A stretch of 64,000 bases of DNA from Novosphingobium sp. SG751A (GTDB lineage: Bacteria > Pseudomonadota > Alphaproteobacteria > Sphingomonadales > Sphingomonadaceae), in the NCBI RefSeq assembly GCF_013149295.1, contig NZ_JABGCB010000009.1, positions 1 to 64,000 on the forward strand. Reading direction: 5' to 3'. The translations under genes were made by a program, and so were the position numbers. Positions within the stretch are counted from its first letter, which is position 1, and the number at the start of each line of letters is the position of its first letter. The notes below the pieces were generated by a model. It searched no databases. It saw only the letters and a list, made by a program, of their open reading frames with translations, and was not told the DNA's origin. Of this stretch, positions 56,844-64,000 are shown in pieces.

Positions 56844-57236
56844 ATGATTAAGCACGTTTTGCTTATCGCTGTTCTGGAAGAGATGGAGAAGCTGGAGATT
56901 AAACTGGGAGCATTGTTTGAAAAGCGGCCCGAGGACTGGCAGGAAATTTATGCCGCCACCCGCCGCCAGATCAAACTGTGCATCGCCGAACTGGCCAAAC
57001 TGGCGCATGACGATCTGGACATGAGCGAAAAGGATACGCAGCGCCTGCGTGAGGTGTCCGACGCATTTCACGATCAGACCGTCCGGCACCAGGAGCGCTG
57101 GCCGGTGGAGCGCATTGATCTGGCCGATCCGCTTTACGTGCAATCCTTTCAGACTCTGCGCAAGGCTTCTACTGCCTTCAAGGCCGTCATGTACGGGCTG
57201 ATCGAGCGCTATCATATTCAGGAAGAAGACACCTAG
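56844..57236 (+). CDS. Unrecognised helical protein between ligB and ligC
   Basis: A 130-residue protein, predicted mostly alpha-helical and charged, with LLIAVLEEMEKLEIKLGALF at the N terminus and RQIKLCIAELAKLAHDDL in the middle. It contains few Gly residues and no signal peptide. I do not recognise a family. GGGAGG lies about 6 nt before its ATG, it begins 80 nt after ligB and ends 42 nt before ligC, all on one strand, so it is probably a genuine operon member of unknown role. Confidence 0.7.
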   Translation: MIKHVLLIAVLEEMEKLEIKLGALFEKRPEDWQEIYAATRRQIKLCIAELAKLAHDDLDMSEKDTQRLREVSDAFHDQTVRHQERWPVERIDLADPLYVQSFQTLRKASTAFKAVMYGLIERYHIQEEDT

Positions 57237-57278
57237 GGCGGCCCTACGGTCGCCCGTGATACGAACAGGAGTACAGAT

Positions 57279-58229
57279 ATGCGTATTGCCCTTGCCGGCG
57301 CCGGCGCCTTTGGCGAAAAGCACCTTGATGGTCTGAAAAACATCGATGGCGTGGAAATCACCTCGATCATCAGCCGCACCGGCGAACAGGCCGCCGCGGT
57401 TGCCGCCAAGTACGGCGCCAAGCACAGCTCGACCGAGCTGGCCGATGCGCTGGCCCGCGACGATGTGGACGCGGTGATCCTTTGCACCCCCACCCAGATG
57501 CACGCCGCGCAGGCCATTGCCGCGATGAAGGCGGGCAAGCATGTGCAGGTCGAAATCCCGCTGGCCGACAGCTGGGCCGATGCGCAGGAAGTGCTGAAGG
57601 TCAGTCAGCAAACGGGCAAGACCTGCATGGTTGGTCACACGCGCCGCTTCAACCCCAGCCACCAGTATGTGCATAACAAGATCACGGCGGGCGAGTTTAA
57701 CATCCAGCAGATGGATGTGCAGACCTATTTCTTCCGCCGCACCAACATGAACGCCAAGGGCGAAGCGCGCTCGTGGACCGACCATCTGCTGTGGCACCAC
57801 GCCGCGCATACGGTTGACCTGTTTGCCTATCAGGCGGGCAAGATCGTCGCCGCCAATGCCATCGAGGGGCCCTATCACCCCACGCTGGGCATCGCGATGG
57901 ACATGTCGATCCAGTTGAAGGCTGAGTCGGGCGCGATCTGCACCCTCTCGCTGTCCTTCAATAATGATGGGCCGCTGGGCACTTTCTTCCGCTATATCGG
58001 CGACACCGGCACCTATATCGCGCGCTATGACGATCTGGTCGATGGCCGCGAGAACGCCATCGACGTGTCGAAGGTGGACGTGTCGATGAACGGCATCGAA
58101 TTGCAGGACCGCGAATTCATCGCCGCCATCCGCGAAGGGCGTGAGCCTAACTCGTCGGTAGGCAAGGTGCTCGATTGCTATCGCGTGCTGGGTGAATTGG
58201 AAGTGCAGTTGAATGCGATGAAGAAGTAA
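57279..58229 (+). CDS. ligC: 4-Carboxy-2-hydroxymuconate-6-semialdehyde dehydrogenase
   Basis: A 316-residue Gfo/Idh/MocA-family oxidoreductase. The Rossmann motif is GAGAFGEKH, VEIPLADS replaces the usual EKP loop, and WTDHLLWHHAAHTVDLF lies in the active-site region. LigC oxidises the hemiacetal of the ring-cleavage product with NADP to 2-pyrone-4,6-dicarboxylate, the LigI substrate. It is separated from the downstream aldo/keto reductase by repeat R6. Confidence 0.95.
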   Translation: MRIALAGAGAFGEKHLDGLKNIDGVEITSIISRTGEQAAAVAAKYGAKHSSTELADALARDDVDAVILCTPTQMHAAQAIAAMKAGKHVQVEIPLADSWADAQEVLKVSQQTGKTCMVGHTRRFNPSHQYVHNKITAGEFNIQQMDVQTYFFRRTNMNAKGEARSWTDHLLWHHAAHTVDLFAYQAGKIVAANAIEGPYHPTLGIAMDMSIQLKAESGAICTLSLSFNNDGPLGTFFRYIGDTGTYIARYDDLVDGRENAIDVSKVDVSMNGIELQDREFIAAIREGREPNSSVGKVLDCYRVLGELEVQLNAMKK

Positions 58230-58238
58230 GGGAATTAT

Positions 58239-58463
58239 GCGAGGGACTTGTCCCTCGCGCTCCCATTACTATGTTTGTTGCAATTTAGCTTCGGCCTTGA
58301 TTGTCGGACGCAACGTTGAATTTGAAAGCCTGCGACGCCAAAGAGGATAGCCTCGCCGCGCCGCAGGCTTTTATCATGTTCATGTCACTTCCGATGATGC
58401 CTCCATCGACAAACCCGGTAATGGGATTGCAAAGGGACGAGTCCCTTTGCCCGCCGGAGGCAT
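58239..58463. repeat. Composite palindromic element R6
   Basis: The left hairpin (58239-58258) is GCGAGGGAC/GTCCCTCGC-like. The right, inverted hairpin (58423-58463) is GCAAAGGGAC/GTCCCTTTGC followed by CCGCCGGAGGCAT. Read in the same sense, both carry TAATGGGA before the stem. The middle matches R5, including a CCTGCG/CGCAGG hairpin around 58327-58372. It starts 10 nt after ligC, so it can end ligC transcription. Confidence 0.87.
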
Positions 58464-58493
58464 AAAACCCGCTTTAAAAACGAGGACCCCCCA

Positions 58494-59486
58494 ATGCCCA
58501 TCACCCGCAAACTTGGTGGCAAGGTTGTGAACCCCATCGGCCTTGGCTGCATGAATGTCAGTTGGGCCTATGCCGCGCCGCCGCCGCCCGAAGAATCCGC
58601 CAAGCTGCTGCATCTGGCCCTTGATCTGGGTTATCAGCATCTCGACACCGCGCGGCTTTATGGCGGCGGCAAGAATGAGGAACTGATCGGCGCAACGCTC
58701 AAGGGTCGCCGGAACGAGTTCTTCCTTGCCAGCAAGATGGGCCTGATTGCCGACGGCCCGCGCCGCTATGTCGATTGCAAGCCGGAAACGATCAAGGTCG
58801 AGGTCGAAAAGAGCCTGAAGGCGCTCCAGACCGACCACATCGACCTGTATTACATGCATCGTCGCGACTTCACCGTTCCCATCGAGGAAAGCGCAGGCGC
58901 GATGGCCGATCTGATCCGTGAGGGCAAGATCGGCGGCTATGGCTTGTCGGAGATGAGCGCGGATACGCTGCGCAAGGCCCATGCGGCCTGTCCCGTCACC
59001 GCCGTTCAGACCGAATATTCGCTGTGGACCCGCAACCCCGAACTGGGCGTGTTGCAGGCTTGTGGCGAGTTGGGCGTGGCGCTGGTGGCGTTCAGCCCGT
59101 TGGCGCGCGGCGTGCTGGCCAATGGCGTTCGCAATCCGGTGAAGCTGGAGGAGAAGGACCTGCGCCGAACCCATCCGCGTTTCAACAGCGCCAACTGGCC
59201 GACCAACCTCGCGCTGGTCGATGCGTTCAACGCCATTGCCGAGCGGGAAGGGGCCAGCCCCGCGCAATTGTCGCTGGCATGGGTGCTCTCGCGCGGCGAT
59301 CATGTGCATGTGATCCCCGGCACGACCAACCCGGACCACTTGCGCGAGAATATCGAATGCCCGGATTGGCGCCCTTCGGATGCCACGCTGGCCGAGCTGG
59401 ACGCGCTGATCAACCAGCGCACGGTGTCTGGCCCGCGCTATCCTGCCGCGATGCAGGCGACGATGGATACCGAGGAATTTGCCTGA
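58494..59486 (+). CDS. Aldo/keto reductase
   Basis: A 330-residue NADPH-dependent (beta/alpha)8 oxidoreductase. The catalytic tetrad is visible: Asp and Tyr in HLDTARLYG, Lys in ASKMG and His in YYMHR. It fits the AKR group of aryl-alcohol or pyridoxal reductases. A ribosome site (AACGAGGAC) precedes the ATG. Its position after ligC suggests aromatic aldehyde reduction, but repeat R6 intervenes, so it may be a separate unit. Confidence 0.88.
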   Translation: MPITRKLGGKVVNPIGLGCMNVSWAYAAPPPPEESAKLLHLALDLGYQHLDTARLYGGGKNEELIGATLKGRRNEFFLASKMGLIADGPRRYVDCKPETIKVEVEKSLKALQTDHIDLYYMHRRDFTVPIEESAGAMADLIREGKIGGYGLSEMSADTLRKAHAACPVTAVQTEYSLWTRNPELGVLQACGELGVALVAFSPLARGVLANGVRNPVKLEEKDLRRTHPRFNSANWPTNLALVDAFNAIAEREGASPAQLSLAWVLSRGDHVHVIPGTTNPDHLRENIECPDWRPSDATLAELDALINQRTVSGPRYPAAMQATMDTEEFA

Positions 59487-59491
59487 ATAAA

Positions 59492-59525
59492 GAAAGGGCG
59501 GGGATCAGACCCCGCCCTTTCTTCA
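59492..59525. terminator. Terminator between aldo/keto reductase and fur
   Basis: GAAAGGGCGGGG (59492-59503) pairs perfectly with CCCCGCCCTTTC (59510-59521), flanked by A/T runs on both sides, as expected for convergent genes. Confidence 0.9.
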
Positions 59526-59951
59526 CTTCTTGGCTTCGCGTTCCAGCTTGACCCCGAACAGTTCCAATCGGTGGTCAACCAGGCGATAGCCCAGCCTTTC
59601 GGCGATCTGGCGCTGCAAAGCCTCCAGTTCGGGATCGACGAATTCGATCACATGGCCGGTTTCCACGTCAATCAGATGGTCATGATGGGCCTCAGGCGCA
59701 GCCTCATAACGAGCGCGGCCATCGCCGAAATCGTGGCGGTCCAGAATGCCCGCTTCTTCGAACAGGCGCACGGTGCGATAGACCGTGGCGATCGAAATGC
59801 CCGGATCGACTGCCGTTGCGCGCGCGTGCAACTGGTCCACATCGGGGTGATCGTCGCTCTCCGACAGCACTTTGGCGATCACGCGGCGTTGCTCGGTGAT
59901 GCGCAGGCCACGCTGCTGGCAAAGGGTTTCGATGTCGATTTGCTGGTGCAC
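59523..59951 (-). CDS. fur: Fur family metalloregulator
   Basis: A 142-residue Fur-type repressor. RGLRITEQRRVIAKVL and SIATVYRTVRLFEEAG form the winged helix, and HHDHLIDVETGHVIEF is the metal-binding dimer motif. The CxxC zinc motif of some Fur proteins is absent. The GTG at 59951 gives the usual sphingomonad N terminus (HQQIDIETLC); a TTG further upstream is less likely. Iron control is the expected role, though a Mur/Irr-like specificity is possible. Confidence 0.9.
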   Translation of the reverse strand: MHQQIDIETLCQQRGLRITEQRRVIAKVLSESDDHPDVDQLHARATAVDPGISIATVYRTVRLFEEAGILDRHDFGDGRARYEAAPEAHHDHLIDVETGHVIEFVDPELEALQRQIAERLGYRLVDHRLELFGVKLEREAKK

Positions 59952-60067
59952 TGGGGGTCCGTGTCTTAGAAAAGGTTTGCCCTGCCGACTATGGAGCCGA
60001 CAGGGCAAAACTTCAACCTGCTATGCCGAGATAAAGCGGGGGCAAAACCGCCGCCTTTCACGCTGGC

Positions 60068-60511
60068 TCAGGCGGCAGCCTTGGGCTTGCGGCCGCGCTT
60101 GACGCTGGGCTTGCGGCCAAGGCCGATCGACTTGGCCAGTTCGCGACGCTTTTCGGCATAGTTGGGGGCAACCATCGGATAGTCGGCGGGCAGGTTCCAG
60201 CGCGCGCGATACTGTTCCGGGGTCAGGTTATAGTGAGTCGCCAGATGGCGCTTGAGCATCTTGAGCTTCTTGCCATCCTCAAGACACACAATGTGATCGG
60301 GCTTGACCGAGGCGCGGATCGAAACAGCCGGTTCGGGCGGCGTTTCCACCGGAGCCGAAGCCTGACCAAGGCTGGACAGGGCATTGAAAACATTGGTGAT
60401 GAGGGCGGTAACTTCGTCCACCGTGACGTTGTTGTTGCTGACATGGGCGGCAACAATGTCCGACGTCAGGGTGATGAGGGTTTCCTTGGAATCGACTTCG
60501 ATCGTGCTCAT
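60068..60511 (-). CDS. mucR: MucR/Ros family transcriptional regulator
   Basis: A 147-residue protein with the prokaryotic zinc-finger region CLEDGKKLKMLKRHLATHYNLTPEQYRARWNLPADYPMVAPNYA and a basic tail (LGRKPSVKRGRKPKAAA). MucR/Ros proteins bind AT-rich DNA and act like H-NS in alphaproteobacteria, controlling surface polysaccharide and cell-cycle genes. The ATG at 60511 follows GAGAAGG. It lies in a minus-strand run below rimI. Confidence 0.93.
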   Translation of the reverse strand: MSTIEVDSKETLITLTSDIVAAHVSNNNVTVDEVTALITNVFNALSSLGQASAPVETPPEPAVSIRASVKPDHIVCLEDGKKLKMLKRHLATHYNLTPEQYRARWNLPADYPMVAPNYAEKRRELAKSIGLGRKPSVKRGRKPKAAA

Positions 60512-60683
60512 GGGATGTAGCCTTCTCTTTTGCTTATGACCCGATTGTCTGTTTTTGTTTGTTTTGTTTATGCAGCTCCATCCCAGCTGCACCAGGCTCT
60601 ATTGCGACGATTTCAAGAATTATTCAAGATGCAGAATTAGAAAAATTGAACATACATTGGAATGACGCCTTTTTTCGTCTCAA
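60512..60683 (-). promoter_or_regulatory. AT-rich mucR upstream region
   Basis: This 172-nt stretch is clearly richer in A/T than its surroundings (long runs such as GTTTTTGTTTGTTTTG). It contains a GCAGCT/AGCTGC inverted repeat near 60572-60593. MucR proteins commonly bind such DNA, including their own promoters. I cannot fix a -35/-10 pair. Confidence 0.4.
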
Positions 60684-61160
60684 TCAGTTGTTCTGTTCAT
60701 CTGCGGGAAAGGAAAGGGTCACTGCATCAATCCTGTCGCCATTGGCGCAGCGGTAATACTTGGGCCTGAGTCCCACGGGAACGAAGCCGGTGGCACGATA
60801 AAGGGATTCGGCCGGATTGCCGCGCCGCATTTCAAGCATCACCTTGCAGACGCCCGATCTTTTCATGTCGTCTAATGTTCTGCCTAATAATCTTGCGCCA
60901 AGGCCTCGGCAGCGCCATTGCGGCGACACGGCAAAAAGCAGCAGTTCGGCCTCGTCGAAAATCTGGCGGACCAGCGCGAAACCGGCGGCCTCCTGGCCTT
61001 CATCGGGCTCGCCGCCGTGGGGCGCGATCAGCCAGTAATGCGTGTTGCCGATCGCGAGCGCACTTTCGATCTGCATCCGGTTCCACGCCTCGCCCCAGAA
61101 TGGGTCAAAGGCGGCGTCCATGACTTCCATGATGCGGTCAACATCGTCTCTGGGCATCAT
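60684..61160 (-). CDS. rimI: Ribosomal-protein-alanine N-acetyltransferase
   Basis: A 158-residue GNAT acetyltransferase. The acetyl-CoA motif is in SPQWRCRGLGARLL, followed by LEMRRGNPAESLYRATGFVPVG, typical of RimI. It acetylates the N terminus of S18 or related proteins. It follows tsaB by 21 nt, the usual pairing. Confidence 0.88.
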   Translation of the reverse strand: MMPRDDVDRIMEVMDAAFDPFWGEAWNRMQIESALAIGNTHYWLIAPHGGEPDEGQEAAGFALVRQIFDEAELLLFAVSPQWRCRGLGARLLGRTLDDMKRSGVCKVMLEMRRGNPAESLYRATGFVPVGLRPKYYRCANGDRIDAVTLSFPADEQNN

Positions 61161-61181
61161 GGTTTTAGCAAATCCTGCGAA

Positions 61182-61862
61182 TCAGGCGGGTGCATCGAGC
61201 AGGCGCCCACCCGGCAGCCGGGCATCAGGCGCGCGACCGTAAAGCGGGCTAAGATCGGCGCTGAAATGCGCCGGGTTCAAGCCCGCCACCGCGCGCGCAT
61301 CGGGCCATAGCGCCAGCGCCAGCCCTTCAGGGCCGCCCGCAGCCTGCCGCCCGGCGATCAGCGCCTCGGCCTGACTGCCCGCGATCAGCGCTTCACCATA
61401 GGCCATCGCGTCCTGCGGCTTTTGCGAGAGCAGCGCATCTAGCGCGATTCCCTTGCCGTCAAAGCTCTGCGTGAACCATTCGCCGTGGCCGCCTGTGGTG
61501 GCCACGCGTACAGGGCCATTCTCGCGCCCAAGCGCCATGGCCGCGATCAGCGCCAATGTGGGATAGCCATAAACCGGCGCGTTCCACGCCAACCCAAGCG
61601 CCCGCGCCGCCGCAAGGCCGATGCGCAATCCGGTAAAACTGCCCGGTCCGCGTCCCACGGCAATCACCTGCGCCCGCCCGCGTTCGGGCAGGGCCGCGAT
61701 CATCGGCACCAGCGCCTCGGCATGACCGCGCCCCAATTGCCGGTATTCGCCCGCCACCAGCGCGCCGTCCTGAAACAGCGCCACCGAACAGGCCTCGGTC
61801 GTGCATTCAATCGCCAGCCAGCGCGCGATGCGCGGATCAGGCCCCGGCATCGCCAAGGTCAC
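61182..61862 (-). CDS. tsaB: tRNA threonylcarbamoyladenosine synthesis protein TsaB
   Basis: A 226-residue ASKHA-fold pseudo-enzyme. LAIECTTEACSVALF at the N terminus and GRGPGSFTGLRIGLAAARALGL are diagnostic. TsaB partners TsaD in making the t6A modification of tRNAs reading ANN codons. The GTG at 61862 overlaps the NfuA-type stop by 4 nt (GTGA); an in-frame ATG lies four codons inside. Confidence 0.93.
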   Translation of the reverse strand: MTLAMPGPDPRIARWLAIECTTEACSVALFQDGALVAGEYRQLGRGHAEALVPMIAALPERGRAQVIAVGRGPGSFTGLRIGLAAARALGLAWNAPVYGYPTLALIAAMALGRENGPVRVATTGGHGEWFTQSFDGKGIALDALLSQKPQDAMAYGEALIAGSQAEALIAGRQAAGGPEGLALALWPDARAVAGLNPAHFSADLSPLYGRAPDARLPGGRLLDAPA

Positions 61863-62434
61863 GCGGCGCGAACCTCGGTCACCTCGGGTACGTAATATTT
61901 GATCAGGCTCTCGATCCCGTTCTTCAGCGTGGCCGAGGACGAGGGGCAGCCCGAACAGGCGCCCTGCATCTGGAGGAACACCACGCCATCGCGGAAACCG
62001 CGATAGGCCACGTCACCGCCATCATTGGCAACGGCGGGGCGGATGCGGGTTTCGATCAGATCCTTGATCTGGTCGATGATGTCGGCATCCTCTTCGCGGT
62101 CGCCGGGAAAGTCCTCTTCGGCCGGGACACTGATGCCCGCGGCGGTGCCGGCGGCGAACAGGGGGGCTTCGGAAATGAAATGATCGAGCAGCATGGCCAC
62201 GACCTGCGGTTTCAGATCGCTCCATCCCGCGCCTTGCCCGGCGGTGACCGAGATGAAATCGCGGCCGAAGAACACGCCCGTCACATCGCCAAGGCTGAAC
62301 AGCGCAGCGGCCAGAGGCGAGGCTTCAGCCTGCTCCTCATCGACAAATTCGCGGGTGCCGGCCACCATGACCTGCCGCCCGGGCAGGAATTTGAGCGTGG
62401 CGGGATTGGGCGTGGTTTCCGTCTCGATAAACAT
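61859..62434 (-). CDS. nfuA: NifU/NfuA family iron-sulfur scaffold
   Basis: A 191-residue protein with an N-terminal Nfu domain (MFIETETTPNPATLKFLPG) and a C-terminal NifU-like domain with the cluster ligands GACSGCPSS. These proteins receive and deliver 4Fe-4S clusters. The stop overlaps tsaB. It heads the minus-strand nfuA-tsaB-rimI group and is divergent from the second M16 peptidase. Confidence 0.92.
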   Translation of the reverse strand: MFIETETTPNPATLKFLPGRQVMVAGTREFVDEEQAEASPLAAALFSLGDVTGVFFGRDFISVTAGQGAGWSDLKPQVVAMLLDHFISEAPLFAAGTAAGISVPAEEDFPGDREEDADIIDQIKDLIETRIRPAVANDGGDVAYRGFRDGVVFLQMQGACSGCPSSSATLKNGIESLIKYYVPEVTEVRAA

Positions 62435-62571
62435 GGTTGCTGATTTAGGAGCCTTGCCCGCCTGCTACAAGGGTGGAAAAGCCATTTGTCAGGCAAATGT
62501 TGCAGTTTTGGCGACGTAAAGTGGCCGCTGTTCACTGGCCTTTAATCGAAGCGCTCCCTATAGCTTGGATT

Positions 62572-64000
62572 ATGAGCCATTTCTCCCGCGCGCCTCGCCT
62601 GCTTTCGCTTGTCATCTCGCTGGCGCTGATCGGCGCTCAGACAAGCTCCGCCCGCACCGCTTCGCCTTTGCCGCCGCTGCCGTCTCAGGATGCGCCATGG
62701 CTTTATAAGGGCAGCGATGTGCCCCATGACCGCGAATGGTATTTCGGCGTGCTGGACAATGGCGTGCGCTGGGCTGTTCGCAACAATCAGGTGCCGCCGG
62801 GGCAGGTGTCGATCCGCGTGCGCGTCGATGTGGGCGCGATGCATGAAAAGCCCCAGGAGGCCGGCTTTGCTCATCTGATCGAACATCTGGTGTTCCGCCA
62901 GAGCCGCTATTTGCCGCAAGGCGCGGCGATCCCCACTTGGCAGCGCCTTGGCGCAACCTTTGGCAGCGACACCAACGCCGAAACCACGCCCACCGCGACC
63001 ACCTACAAGATCGACCTGCCCGATGCCTCGCCCGCCACGCTGGATGAGAGCATGAAGCTGATTTCGGGCATGGTTTTCGCGCCCAACCTGTCGGACAGCG
63101 ATATTCGTATCGAGGCCCCCATCGTCCTGGCCGAAAAGCGCGAAAGGGGCGGGACGGCTGAACGCCTGATGATCGCCATGCGCAAGATGATGGCCGAGGG
63201 GCAGCCTTTGGCCTCGCATGTTACGGTGGGCGATGTCGAAACGATCAATGGTGCACGCCAGACCACGCTGCGCGCTTTTCACCAGCGCTGGTATCGCCCG
63301 GAAAAGGTGACGGTGGTGGTGGCGGGCGACGCCGATCCGCGCCTGACCGCCGCGCTGGTGACCAAATGGTTTGGCGAATGGAAGGGCGCAGGGCCCGCCA
63401 CGCCTGATCCCGATTTCGGCGCGCCCGCCACGCCCCCCGGCGCCGATCCGGCCAATCCGGTGGGCGCCGCGCAGGTGTTGATCGAGCCGACCGTGCCGCG
63501 TTCGCTGATCTACGCCGTGCTGCGCCCCTGGCATGAGAAGCAGGATACGGTGGTCTATAATCAGGGCTTGATGCTGGACCAACTGGCGCTCTCGATCCTC
63601 AACCGTCGGTTGGAGGCGCGGGCGCGGTCGGGGGGCAATTTCCTCTCGGCGCGGGTCGATCAGGAGAACGAATCGCGCTCGGTCGACGGCACTTTTGTTA
63701 CCGTTTCGCCGCTTGACGGCAATTGGCGCGGGGCGCTGGCCGAGGTGCGCGGGATCATCGCCGATATGCTCGACCGCCCGCCCAGCGTCGAGGATATCGC
63801 GCGTGAGGCAGCCGAGATGAATGTCGTCTTCGAATCGCAGGTCCAGCAGCGTGCCTTGCTGCCCGGCGGCAAGCTGGCCGACGATCTGGTGCAGGCGGTC
63901 GATATTCACGAGACGGTGGCTTCGCCCGCCGTGGTTCAGGATATTTTCAAACAATCCATGCCGCTTTTCACCCCGCAGGCGGTGCAGCAACATGTGCGCA
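62572..64000 (+). CDS. M16 family metallopeptidase, N-terminal part (runs off window)
   Basis: At least 476 codons are present and the frame is open to the end of the window. It has a signal peptide (LLSLVISLALIGAQTSSA) and the inverted zinc motif HLIEH near residue 103, followed by the active-site EKRERG region. Pitrilysin-like enzymes of this kind act in the periplasm, and the missing part should hold the second domain. It is distinct from the M16 gene at 26435-29299. Confidence 0.9.
   Translation, partial: MSHFSRAPRLLSLVISLALIGAQTSSARTASPLPPLPSQDAPWLYKGSDVPHDREWYFGVLDNGVRWAVRNNQVPPGQVSIRVRVDVGAMHEKPQEAGFAHLIEHLVFRQSRYLPQGAAIPTWQRLGATFGSDTNAETTPTATTYKIDLPDASPATLDESMKLISGMVFAPNLSDSDIRIEAPIVLAEKRERGGTAERLMIAMRKMMAEGQPLASHVTVGDVETINGARQTTLRAFHQRWYRPEKVTVVVAGDADPRLTAALVTKWFGEWKGAGPATPDPDFGAPATPPGADPANPVGAAQVLIEPTVPRSLIYAVLRPWHEKQDTVVYNQGLMLDQLALSILNRRLEARARSGGNFLSARVDQENESRSVDGTFVTVSPLDGNWRGALAEVRGIIADMLDRPPSVEDIAREAAEMNVVFESQVQQRALLPGGKLADDLVQAVDIHETVASPAVVQDIFKQSMPLFTPQAVQQHVR

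Overview
This is a GC-rich chromosomal segment of an alphaproteobacterium, most likely a Sphingomonadaceae member close to Novosphingobium or Sphingobium. The evidence is a complete lig-type protocatechuate 4,5-cleavage gene set, a LigM-type vanillate O-demethylase, a MucR/Ros regulator, an ATP12 chaperone and a TauE/TIGR02186 gene pair. No plasmid, phage, transposase, CRISPR or tRNA signature is visible. This taxonomic placement rests on gene content, not on a search.

Positions 1-36 kb are mainly housekeeping. In order they hold a UDP-sugar dehydrogenase fragment and a metallophosphatase, gloA, nhaA, an NfrB-like glycosyltransferase coupled to an NfrA-like outer-membrane protein, tauE plus its partner, a HerA-type ATPase, valS-queE-MATE (one overlapping minus-strand operon), and an Mla/Pqi-type lipid ABC transporter. 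Next comes a tightly overlapping five-gene minus operon (rluA family, paiB family, HAD phosphatase, small membrane protein, ATP12). Then follow rpsU, an FKBP isomerase, gatC-gatA-(small ORF)-gatB, an M16 peptidase, an outer-membrane barrel, an M28 peptidase, clpB, a GST and mtnP.

Positions 36-60 kb are an aromatic-catabolism island. LigM (36.4 kb) moves the vanillate methyl group to tetrahydrofolate. The divergent metF-purU-folB genes recycle the methyl-folate towards formate and free folate. The divergent ligK/ligR region drives ligK-ligU-ligI leftwards and ligR-(dehydrogenase)-ligJ-ligA-ligB-(unknown)-ligC-(AKR) rightwards. Together LigAB, LigC, LigI, LigU, LigJ and LigK would convert protocatechuate to pyruvate and oxaloacetate. 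A CoA-transferase pair with a LysR regulator, and an EmrAB/NodT-type tripartite efflux pump, lie between the vanillate and protocatechuate genes.

Positions 59.5-64 kb hold fur, mucR, rimI, tsaB and an NfuA-type gene, then the start of a second M16 peptidase that runs off the window.

The least-explained structure is a family of composite palindromic elements in six intergenic gaps (about 17.7, 26.2, 41.0, 42.1, 51.3 and 58.3 kb). Each has two hairpins in inverted orientation around a 70-160 nt middle, and the hairpin arms carry compensatory changes. They resemble REPINs or MITEs, and three sit inside or beside the aromatic operons. Other points of interest are a LysR-type LigR with two DNA-binding domains, an unrecognised 130-residue gene between ligB and ligC, overlapping divergent promoters with a perfect palindrome at the ligM/metF divide, and probably leaderless starts for tauE and ligR.
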